Positions 12,237 through 22,479 of a stretch of DNA of 32,500 bases are shown in pieces; position 1 is the stretch's first letter; the number at the start of each line of letters is the position of its first letter. Source of the DNA: Neocallimastix lanati (nom. inval.) (Eukaryota; Neocallimastigomycota; Neocallimastigomycetes; Neocallimastigales; Neocallimastigaceae). Below the pieces are notes generated by a model. The model was not told where the DNA came from. It was given only the letters and a program-made list of their open reading frames with translations, and did not search any database. The position numbers and the translations under genes were made by a program. The DNA is taken from NCBI GenBank assembly GCA_016946835.1, contig JACVTC010000120.1, forward strand, positions 242,501 to 275,000, in the 5' to 3' direction.

Positions 12237-12311
<75 letters not shown>

Positions 12312-12525
12312 ATGAATGTTGTATAAATAACATTATTTCCATCATCATCAATATCATTAAATATTTTATTATCTATTCATTAACAAAAATAAATATAATT
12401 AAAAAACCTACTGGAGACATATAATACGGTGTTCTAGTATTCAATTATATTCAATTATATTCAACCATATTTAATTGTATTTAATTGTATTCAATTTATT
12501 TATTAAAAAATTAATAATAACAATA

Positions 12526-12558
<33 letters not shown>

Positions 12559-13953
12559 TATTATTTGTTTTTGTAGGTTGATGGGTTGGTTTAAATAGTT
12601 TTTTTTTTTTTTTTTTTTTTTTTGTTAACAATATCCATTTATCATCAATGATGAATAGACAAAATATAAAAATAAAATTAGAAATAAAAATAAAATATAA
12701 ATTTAAATATATATAAATTTAAATTTAAATATAAGTAAAAATAAAATATATAAAAATAATAAAATTATTTTTTTTTTTTTAATATTAGTATATCTATAGA
12801 TCTTTAAATCTATATCTTTATTGATATCCATAATTTGTATATAATATTATTCATTATATTTATTATATAACATTTATTTTCATTAATATATGTATATATA
12901 TATTTATTGAATAGTTGTTGTATGCCAAAAAAAAAAATTTTTACCCTACATAGGTCTGAACAAAATCGGTCTCCGGATTATTAATGATGGTGGCTAGGCC
13001 AAAATCGCCTAGCTTGACGTGCGTATACGAATTAATTACATTATTGGATAAAAATACTTGTAAAAAAAAAATAATAATAATAAAAAAAAAAATTGATAAG
13101 TAGGATATTAAAAGATACAGTTACATTTTATTAAGTGATATATGATATATTAATTATGATATATAAGAAGGGAACGATATATAGGAAGGGATATGTTTAT
13201 GATATAGGCAGAATATGTGGGTAATGTTTATGATATAGGTAGGTTATGTAGGTAATGTTTAATATATATGTAGGGTATGAAAAATATGTTTATGATATAT
13301 GTAGAATATGAAAAATATGTTTATGATATATGTAATATATGAAAAATATGTTTATGATATATGTAATATATGAAAAATATGTTTATGATATATGTAGGAT
13401 ATGAAAAATATGTTTATGATATATATATAAATGATTTAGATAATATGTATGATTTGTATGATATATATATATTATTATTATTATTATTATTATTATTAAA
13501 ATAAAATATATATATATATATATATAAAATAAAACAAAGTATAAAAAAAGATAGGAGGTTACATTAATAAAATATTAATTTTTGTTGATTTGAAAATTTA
13601 TATTAATAATATTATTAATATTATTTTTTTTTATTTTATTTTATTTTATTTTTATATTTTCATTTTTTTTTATAAGTATATATATATATAATTATTACCA
13701 TTATCCGGTTTTAAATCTCTATTTTATTTTTAATTGTTTTTTTTGTTTTTTTTGTTTTTTTTTTTGTTTTTTTTTTGTTTTTTCATTTTTTTTTAAAAAA
13801 ATTTAAAAAAAAATTTTATTTATATATATAGTATATAGATATATAGGTAAAATAAAATAATATATATATAAAATATGGATATAAATTATTTTAATTTATA
13901 TACATATATTAATATATAGATATAAATAATATTAATATTTTTATTTTATTTAA

Positions 13954-14045
<92 letters not shown>

Positions 14046-14830
14046 TTACCTATGTAAAATTGCTGGTCTAGGAGATCCATCTGTTTTCGTTCCATAATGG
14101 CATTCATGTAGTGCTAATACCAGCTGCGTAAAAACTAGCCATATAAATCTTTCTGGTATAAATATTCTTTTGTATATATATATTTATATATAATAGTTTA
14201 TATTTTTATATTGAGAAGAAGAAAATATAAAAGAATATATATATATATATATATAGAATATATTCATATATATTTATTTGTTTATTTAGTTATTTTTTAT
14301 TTATTATATAATTATTTTATTATTTAGTTTTATGAAAGTCAACCATTTTTTTCTTTAAAATATATATATAGAATACCATACTTTTCTTTACGACATTTTT
14401 GTATTAATGCAGATAAATCTCCTGTTTATATATATACATATATATATATATTATATATTATATATATATTATATATCAATTTAAATATTGTTATTTAAAA
14501 AGCAATAGTAATAATAATAGTTTAAAAAAAAAACTATAAATATCTTTTCTTTTATATTTTTTTTTTACCTCCTTCACAGTATTCCATGATAATATAAATT
14601 AAATAGTTTTTCTTATCAATTATCCTTTCATAATACTTCACAATATTAGGATGTCGCAAATCCCTCAGAATATTTACTTCTGTCACGAGTTGCTTACGCT
14701 CTTTTTCATTCATCTTTCGAAAATCAATCTCTTTTCTTACTAAAATCTTTGCGTAATTTATTATATATTTTATTATGATTAATTATTTATTATTTGTTAT
14801 TTGTTATATTGATTATTATTATTATTATTA

Positions 14831-14868
<38 letters not shown>

Positions 14869-15326
14869 GTTATTATTGTTATTATTGTTATTGTCATTGT
14901 TATTATTGTTATAGTTATTATTGTTATGATTTATTTTTTTTTTTTTATTTTATTTTTTTATTATTATTTTTCAATATATTAATATGAGCATTGAAGTATG
15001 AATAGCAACATGAGGAATTAACATTTCAGATTTTGTAATTTGAATATTTTAATTAAATTTATAATAATTATTATAATATTATATATATATATATATTAAT
15101 AATTAAATTCAATAAGTTTTGAATAAAAAAATTATTATTTAGAAAGAAATTATATATACATATATTTTATTGTTCTTTATATATATATATGACATATATG
15201 TTTTATTCTTTATATATATGAATATATATATATATTAAATACCTTATTATCCTTCTTTCTTTTAATTTTTCTTATCATTCCAAAACTTCCTGATCCAATG
15301 ACCTCTAATAATTCATACTTCTCCAT
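10061..15326 (-). CDS. NIMA/NEK2-family mitotic serine/threonine kinase
   Basis: Exons: 15243-15326, 14569-14746, 14382-14421, 14050-14166, 13699-13718, 12945-13056, 12412-12433, 12092-12143, 11911-11941, 11490-11568, 11275-11322, 10914-10996, 10544-10731, 10299-10349 and 10061-10083. All introns are GT-AG and phase is kept throughout, giving about 375 residues. It starts MEKYELLEVIGSGSFG (Gly loop 11-16). Further marks are the ATP-site lysine in VRKE (K33), hinge MEYCEGGDLSALI, HRDLKPDN (139-146), DFG (164-166) and activation segment GTPYYMSPE (184-192). The HYGTKTDGSPRPA insertion just before the HRD is typical of fungal NIMA kinases. A Lys/Glu-rich coiled coil starts near 289, as in NEK2. 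NIMA/NEK2 kinases act at G2/M and on spindle poles and centrosomes. All catalytic residues are present. The last two exons are less certain: if the intron after exon 13 is retained, the protein stops at 10536 (353 residues). No PEST-like tail is seen. Confidence 0.9.
13270..13432. repeat. 31-bp minisatellite in a kinase intron
   Basis: About five units of a 31-bp repeat carry GAAAAATATGTTTATGATAT, with starts at 13279, 13310 and onward. Older, more diverged units reach back to about 13190 (TTTATGATATAGG variants). It lies entirely within the 642-bp intron between the exons at 13699-13718 and 12945-13056 and largely accounts for that intron's length. Confidence 0.88.
13957..14046. repeat. Long uninterrupted (TTA)n microsatellite in a kinase intron
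   Basis: A pure TTA trinucleotide run of about 90 bp ends four bases short of the splice donor of the exon at 14050-14166. It is inside the 331-bp intron. Such a run is likely length-polymorphic and is close enough to the donor to matter for splicing, although this is inference. Confidence 0.9.
14811..14935. repeat. (ATT)n/(ATTGTT)n microsatellite in kinase intron 1
   Basis: (ATT)n passes into ATTGTT and ATTGTC hexamer variants inside the 496-bp first intron. The Tyr/Ile-only open frames across it are artefacts. Confidence 0.88.
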
Positions 15327-16244
15327 GTTAACTGGTTTATTTGTTTTATCCTGTTTGTCTTTATATATTCTTTATTATTTTATTATTCTTTATACTATTA
15401 TTTTATTTTATTTTATTTTATTTTGTGCTTTATATATATATATAAATATATATATTCTTAGATAAACTTTTTTTATTTAATAACAAGTAACGACTTTATT
15501 TTTTATTATTCTGTTAAATGCTGTTTTTTTTTTTTTTTTTTTTTTTAATTTTGTTTTAAATTGAAGTTTCTTCTTTAGTCTTTTTTTTTAATTATTTATT
15601 TATATGTTCTATTTAGAAATAAGTAAAATAAATATAAATATTTTTTTTAATTTTTTGTTTCCTTTTGTAAAAAAATTAATTTTTTGGTTATTTAAAATAA
15701 AAATAAAATTAAAAAAATGAAAAATGAAAATAAAAATGTTAAATTTAGAAATATATAAATAAAATATTAATAAAATATTAATAAAATATTAATAAAATAA
15801 TAATAAAATTTAGTAAAATATTAATAAAAAAATAAAAGTATATATATAAAAATAATTAAAATATAAAAAATAATGATTAAAATATAAAAAATTAATAATT
15901 AAAATATAAAAAATTAATAATTAAAATTGTTGAGTTGATTTTAATTTTTTTAATTAATTTTTTTTTTTGTTTTTTTGTTTTTTTTTTTTTGTTTTTTTTT
16001 TTTTAATTTTTTTGTTTTCTTTTTTTTTAAATATTAAAAAAAAAAAAAAAATTAAAAAATATTAAAAAAAAAATTTAATTAAATTAAAATTAAATTAAAT
16101 TTTTAATTTATTTTTTTTTTTTTTTTTAATTTTTTAATTTTTTAATTTTTTTTTATTTTTTTTTTAATTTGTTTTCTTATTATTTTGGGTTAGAAATAAG
16201 TTTTAATATTTTTTATATATAAAATAATTATAATATATAAAATA
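15327..16244. other. A+T-rich intergenic, 5' flank of the kinase gene
   Basis: Poly(T) and poly(A) blocks are present, with an 11-bp tandem repeat (AAAATATTAAT) near 15755-15800 and a 21-bp tandem repeat (ATTAAAATATAAAAAATTAAT) near 15855-15925. The kinase promoter must lie at the left end, but no defined site can be recognised. Confidence 0.5.
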
Positions 16245-16515
16245 AATCTAAATTAAATAATGTTGTTAAAGTTTTACTTATATAAAAAATAGTTTAAGAA
16301 ATATAAAAGTTAACATAAATGTATAAAGAGAAGTATAGGTGATTGTAGTGGCGCATATATAACATGAAGGATATATATAATATATACTATAGGTATATAG
16401 GTGAAATGGTTATAAATGAGAGATATAAATAATTTATTATGTCCTTCATTATAATAATGTAATATTAGTATAATTAAATGAAATGAAGGATGATATCTAA
16501 CAGATTAAAAGTCCT
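16245..16515. repeat. Diverged direct repeat, copy A (about 265 bp)
   Basis: This region aligns by eye with 17365-17625. Shared blocks, in the same order and spacing, are TTTAAGAAATATAAA, TGATTGTxxGGCGCA, ATAAATAATTTATTATGTC, TTCATTATA and a GGAxGGxTGAT block near the right end. The copies have diverged by substitutions and small indels, so the duplication is not recent. They could be remnants of long terminal repeats or two insertions of a small non-autonomous element. No clean TG...CA termini or target-site duplication were found. Confidence 0.7.
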
Positions 16516-17161
16516 TCCGATATTGTTCTATGCTAAAGAAAAAAAAATCAAAAAGACATAAAACTATTTAGAGTAGATATAAAAACTAAAAATTAACCTA
16601 CTTAAACAGTATTAATTAAAAACGATTTGGCCACGAGAATAGATTTTTATTACTTCTACTGCTTATGAGATTTATAAATGTTTAATCGTTTGCATAAATC
16701 TAAGTATAGATAAAAATTTACGCAGAGAGATGAAATAAATAAATATATGAATGAATAAAAATCAAAGTAGATCGAATTAAATAATGCAGATTGTTTCTTC
16801 AAAGATTATACGTACCAATAATATTTAAAAAAAAAAAAAAAAAAAAAAAGAAAATTTAATATCCATTTATTGCCTTAGTGATCAACCTCCCCTAAAGCAT
16901 TGTATAGCTTTATCTATCACAGAGAAGGAATATTGTTAACTTCAATGAATATGCTTTAAAATGTTTATGCCTACAGAACTTTTTTTAAAAGAACTGAACA
17001 TTAATAATAAATTAATATGAAATGTATAACAATTTATGTTAAGACAATAAGGCCTCATTATGAAACAGTAATGATGAAACAATAAATCGAAAAAAAAAAA
17101 AAAGACATATTGAATTAAGGAATTAAGATATCATAAAGGAAGAGAGAGATAATTAGGAAAA

Positions 17162-17192
<31 letters not shown>

Positions 17193-17364
17193 TATACTTA
17201 AAATACATATATATATATATAAATAATCTAATAGATGGATTAATCAAATGTTTAAATGGTACCATTAACGAACAGATTTAGATATGTTCTTCTTAACAAA
17301 AAAATTAAGCAATATTGAATTTAAAAAGGGGAATGTCAGAATAGAGTTAAATTATATTTAATAG
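16516..17364. other. Segment between the two direct repeats, moderately complex sequence
   Basis: About 850 bp of sequence is more complex than the surrounding desert, for example GATTTGGCCACGAGAATAG near 16625 and the stretch 16870-16975. It includes an A-run near 16829-16850 and a (TA)n run near 17170-17195. All six frames are broken by stops, with only 15-20 codon open pieces and no motif I can identify. If the flanking repeats are LTRs, this would be a heavily decayed or deleted internal region. Confidence 0.4.
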
Positions 17365-17625
17365 ATAATCCATATAAATTAAATAATATATGTTTTAATA
17401 TATAAAAACAGTTTATTTAAGAAATATAAAGTTACCATAACTATATGAATATAAGTATATGTGATTGTGGCGCAAATATCACATGTGATATATAACATCA
17501 TTATATTTGAAATTATTAAAAATTATAAATGATAAGATATAAATAATTTATTATGTCTTTCATTATATTATGTTATGCATTTAATCTTAATAATATTAAA
17601 TAAAAGGAAGGGTGATTTCTACCCA
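17365..17625. repeat. Diverged direct repeat, copy B (about 260 bp)
   Basis: Partner of 16245-16515 in the same orientation. The best matching parts are TTTAAGAAATATAAAG near 17413, TGTGATTGTGGCGCA near 17460 and AAATAATTTATTATGTCTTTC near 17541. Its right end carries GGAAGGGTGAT, matching GAAGGATGAT in copy A. Confidence 0.7.
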
Positions 17626-17804
17626 TTTTACCTTTTTTATTTCCTTTTTTATATATATATATATATATCTTTCTTTTTTTTTATTTTTAAAAAAAAAAAA
17701 AAAAAAAAGGTTACATACCATTCTCTATGGATTAATTATTTTTTTATTTTTTTTTGATTTATTTTTTATTTTAATTTTTTATTTTAAATTTTTATTTTTA
17801 TTTT

Positions 17805-17846
<42 letters not shown>

Positions 17847-17867
17847 AGACATAAAAAAAAAACATAG

Positions 17868-18134
17868 ACTGCACATACTGGGTACCCATCTCCCAATATG
17901 GCCATACAGTTATTAATTAACAGTAAGGTGATGAGTTATTGGCATACTGTATCAGCTTCGCCGCTCTCAATCGTCGTTACACACTGCCCAGAGATGCATT
18001 CCTAACGTTCCTACATATATCTCTAATGACCACGAGCATCAGAACGGAATCATTAACTCCTCCCTAGTGGGTGTAATCATTGGCGATTGGAAATATTACA
18101 ATCATCAAGGTCTATGCTTCAATTCAAAGCGTAT
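17868..18134. other. Unexplained G+C-richer island, about 260 bp
   Basis: This island is bounded sharply on both sides by homopolymer runs. It is by far the most base-balanced non-exonic stretch in the deserts. On plus, one frame is open for about 40 codons and includes SKVMSYWHTVSASPLSI. On minus, two partially open frames include GGVNDSVLMLVVIRDI and LITVWPYWEMGTQYVQ, with stops between them. No start, splice pattern or known domain is evident. I checked for tRNA, 5S, U1, U2, U4 and U6 hallmarks and saw none. It may be a retroelement or gene relic, or an unannotated structured RNA. Confidence 0.45.
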
Positions 18135-18302
18135 TTTTTTTTTTTTTAGATATAAACATAAATTTAATAATCATTTATTAAAAATACAATTATAGATTAA
18201 ATATAAGTTTAAGTTACTTATTAATTAATAATTCTTTATTTTATTTTATTTTATTTTATTATTATGTAAATAGAATTAATATTACCAAACAATTTTTTTT
18301 TT

Positions 18303-18740
18303 TAATAATAATAAAAAAAAATTAATTATAATCTTTTAATAATAATAAAAAAAAAATTAATTATAGTCTTTCATAGTCCTTTCAATTAAAAATGAGTATA
18401 AAATAAAATAGATGGATATACATTATATAACAAAATTTAAAAATAAAAGTAAAAAAATTTTTTTTTTTTTTTGAAAAATTATAGGATTAATTCAACTTGG
18501 ATAATACATATATTAAGCAAATTTTAAACAACAATAGATAATTATATATATATTAATAAAACATTTTTTTTTTTGTTTGTTTAAATAATAATAATAAAAA
18601 ATTAATTATAATCTTTTATAGTCTTTTCATTTAAAAACTTTGACTTTTTTTTTTTTTTATTTTTTTAAAAATATTATAATAATTATTATTTTAATAATAA
18701 ATAAGAAATAAAATAGATATATACATTATATAACAAAAAG
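18303..18740. repeat. Tandem duplication, about 285-300 bp apart
   Basis: Blocks in the order ATTAATTATAATCTTTT, TAGTC-TTTTCA-TTAAAAA, AAATAAAATAGAT and ATATACATTATATAACAAAA occur at about 18303-18435 and again at 18585-18737. The first copy also has an internal 34-bp duplication of its left block. The copies differ by poly(T) length and small indels. Confidence 0.75.
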
Positions 18741-18933
18741 GTTAATAGTATAATTTTAAATATATAAATTATTACTATAAATATAATAATAATAATTAAA
18801 GTTCAATATGAAATATATATTTTTGGAATGGATTAAAAAAAAAATCTATCGATTTAAATTTAATTTTTATCTTTATGTCTAACCCACCATAAAAGTGATT
18901 TTTTTTTTTTTTTTTATTTTCTGGAAAAGGGTT

Positions 18934-18965
<32 letters not shown>

Positions 18966-19336
18966 TCCACTTTTCTTTTAATATATTTATATAAAATATA
19001 TTTTCTTAAAAATTATCATGTATATAATTATTCTTTTGTATTTTGTACTTTTGTATTTACATTTACTGTTTAATTATAAAGTATGAATTAAATTCGACAT
19101 TCATACTCATTTGTTATTAATCTCAGTTTACTATATATATATATATTATATAATATTATATATATTAACCAAAGATTAATTTTTAATTTTAATGTTTACC
19201 ATAAAAGTTTAATATGTTAATCTGTATTTAATTGATAAAAATAATCACTATAATTATAATTTTTATAAATTAAATACAGAATAAGTATTAAAAAAAAAAA
19301 AAAAAAGTATTTCTTATTTTAGTATTTCTTTTTAAA

Positions 19337-19378
<42 letters not shown>

Positions 19379-19584
19379 AAAAATCTAGTAGTAATTATTT
19401 CCTTATCTCCTTATTATTATCATTAATTTTTTATCTATATAAGTTATAATTCTTGAATCTCTATTAAATTAAATTTCATATTCAAAAAGTCCCTTTTTTA
19501 TATAAATCTAAATGTTTTGTATCACATTCTTTCAATATTTTTTTGTTGGATTTTGAAAATTTTCATTTTATCTTTCTACTAAAC

Positions 19585-19624
<40 letters not shown>

Positions 19625-20370
19625 TAATAATAATAATAATTATAATAATAATAAAATAAACAAAATAAAAAAAGGAAGAACTAATATCAGAAAAAGATTT
19701 ATGAGTATATATTTTAAAAATAACAGATAAATTAACCTTATATTTATGTTGTTATATTTTAGTATTTAAGTTCTAAGAAAAATTATTGTATTCCTAAGAA
19801 TAAAAATTTGGGAGAATGTTGAATTTAGATATAATATAATATATATAATATTTATAAAATGTTAATATTACTTTTGATAGATTATAATATGACCATAAAA
19901 AGCTTAATAAATAAAACACATTTAATTTTTTATTATTTTTTATTATTTTTTTTTTTTATAGTATAATATATTAAGGATTAAAAAAAAAAAAAAAAACTGA
20001 ACTTTAAATAAAAAATAATACAATATTTAAATTTTATAAAATAAAATATAGGATATTTAAATTATTATTTAAATTATACAAAAGAAATAATAATAATAAT
20101 ATATATATTTTTTTATTGAAATAAATTTTTATGTAGTAAGTTTAGTTTTTCTTTCGTTTATGTAGATATTAAAAGTGTTTATAATTTAATAAATCATTAA
20201 TTATTATTTATCATTTATTATTTATTATTTATTATTTAAATGTTTTATTAAGATGTTATCTAAAGATGTATAATATTTTAATCTAATTTATATATAATAT
20301 ATATATATATTTTTTATTTTATAAAAGTAATGAATAATAATTTTTGAAATTAAAATAATGAAATATATTT
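18741..20370. other. A+T-rich intergenic desert
   Basis: The stretch holds long homopolymers, including about 40 A near 19337-19375, and an (AAT)n tract near 19587-19650. A few slightly more complex patches occur (19380-19570 and 19680-19830) that are broken in all frames. Nothing can be called. Confidence 0.55.
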
Positions 20371-20975
20371 AAATAATAAAAAGAGTATTTAATAAATAAT
20401 AAAATAATAATAAATAATAAAAAGAGTATTTATTAATAAATAAAAAATAATAAATATATAAATAATAAAAAGAGTATTTATTAATAAATAATAAATAATA
20501 ATAAAAAGAATATATATTATTATTCATTACTATTATTATTATTTATTATTTATTATTTATTATTTATTATTTATTATTTATTATTTATTATTTATTATTT
20601 ATTATTTATTATTTATTATTTATTCAATTATTTATTATTTATTATTTATTATTTATTCAATTATTTATTATTTATTATTTATTATTTATTCAATTATTTA
20701 TTATTTATTATTTATTATTTATTATTTATTATTTATTATTTATTATTTATTATTTATTATTTATTATTTATTATTTATTATTTATTATTTATTATTTATT
20801 CAATTATTTATTATTTATTATTTATTATTTATTCAATTATTTATTATTTATTATTTATTATTTATTAATAAATACTCTTTTTATTATTTACTATTTAATA
20901 TTTAATATTTAATATTTAATATTTATTATTTATTATTTTATTATTTATTAATAAATACTCTTTATATTTATTTAT
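20371..20975. repeat. Inverted heptamer array (TAATAAA then TTTATTA) with palindromic motifs at both ends
   Basis: The left part (20371-20515) is forward, with AAAAAGAGTATTT units near 20380, 20422 and 20470. From about 20536 to 20870 the sequence is an almost pure TTTATTA array, the reverse complement. It ends with two reverse-orientation motifs (ATTAATAAATACTC) near 20866 and 20946. The whole block is therefore an inverted repeat of about 600 bp able to form a long imperfect hairpin. Confidence 0.88.
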
Positions 20976-21974
20976 TAATAAAGTGAAAATAATAATAATA
21001 ATTCATAATCATTTTAGAACTTATACATATTTATTATATTTTTATTTAATGTAAGAAGCCACGTGAATATGATTGGATATTGTTCTTTTTTCATAAGAAT
21101 ATGTATTATGTTTTTAACATTTTTGTTAAGAATAATTACATGAAAAGATAAATATATAAATAAAAAAATATATTATATTATTATATATTAATTCCATTTT
21201 TAATTATATTATTAAAATTGATAATAATTCTAAAAATTATTTAATAAAAAAAAAAATTTTTTTTTATATAATTAAAATTAATTAAATTCCTTTTATATAT
21301 CTTTAAATTTTTATTAATAATAATATTGTATTTTATAAAAAAGAAATAAAATCGATTAAAAGGAAATTAAAAATTTAAATTCGATACTATTGAAGATTAC
21401 ATAAATTAAATATTATAAAGGGTATATTTAGGCGATTTTTGTAATTTTAAGGTAATGATTAAAAAAAAAAAACATTAAAACAATATTTTATAATAATTTA
21501 TAACATATTAATAAGAATTTTTTTATTTCAATAAATATACTATAATTTGATGAATATATTGAATATGTTGTTATTTTAAAATTTAATATAAAAAAAAAGA
21601 AAGAAAAAAGTAAGCATTTCATTCAAAAAAAAAAAAAAACTCAAATATTTCTTATAAAGTAAAATATCATAACATTTAATAATATTTCTGTTAAAATTAT
21701 TATTTTTTTTTTCATTTATAAAATAATTATCAATATATAAAATTAAAAAAAAAAAAAAAAAAAAAAGTGATAGAGAAAAATAACCTAATGAATTGATTTT
21801 TAATTGTAAATTTTTTTTAAAATATTAATATTATTTATAATCTAAATCAATATTAATATTGAATTTAGCAAAGTAATTGATAATAATCCTGTAATATTTA
21901 AAAAAATATTAATAATTTAAAAGAAAATATTGGAATTATACCAAAAATTTGTTATATGTAAAATTAAAGAAAAC

Positions 21975-22013
<39 letters not shown>

Positions 22014-22479
22014 AAAAGAAGGGATAATAAAATAAAAAGACAAATATAAGATATTATTTTAAATATTTGAAAAAAAAAAGTCAAAATAAAATATTGTCAA
22101 TATAAATATTATTATTTTGAAGACGGATATAAAAAATTATATATATAAACATATTATAATTTATAATCATTAAAAATTTTTTTAAAGACGATAAAATAAA
22201 TCAATAATTTTATATTGTTAAAAAAAAAAAGATAAAAATAATAATTAACGAAAGGATAACATAAAAAGAAAATTTGTTTTGGAAAAATATTTTGATTATA
22301 TTTTTTCGTTAAAAAGAAAATTTAAAATATAAATTTGTAACTAGAATTGTCGAAGAGTATTTTTTTTCTTTTTTTTTTGTTAAAAAAAGAATTATCTAGT
22401 GTCACCATAATTTTATTATTATATTATTTTATATAAAGTAATTTAAAAGTTAATAATAACTGTATTATTTATTATAAAA
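20976..22479. other. A+T-rich intergenic, 5' flank of the RRM-protein gene
   Basis: Homopolymers and unpatterned A/T sequence with no coding frame. The last few hundred bases, including poly(T) at about 22360-22379, should contain the promoter and 5' UTR for the ATG at 22480. No specific element is identifiable. Confidence 0.5.

Noticed and set aside
11667-12424. Several 70-90 codon Ile/Tyr/Lys/Asn-only open frames in 11.67-12.42 kb
   Set aside because: They translate homopolymers and (AAT)n inside kinase introns and overlap real exons in other frames.
14775-14987. Tyr/Ile-rich open frames of 62-70 codons
   Set aside because: Translation of an (ATT)n/ATTGTT microsatellite in kinase intron 1.
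17575-17854. Open frames of 60-80 codons rich in Phe and Lys
   Set aside because: They run through (TA)n, poly(A) and poly(T) tracts and the end of direct-repeat copy B; there is no coding character.
17868-18134. 5S rRNA, tRNA-derived SINE or spliceosomal RNA
   Set aside because: No A/B box pair, no 5S internal control sequence and no Sm-site or conserved snRNA core could be found on either strand.
1704-22479. The deserts considered as a centromere
   Set aside because: A+T-rich repeats fit loosely, but an active-looking kinase gene lies in the middle and no large satellite or defined core was seen; chromatin data would be needed.
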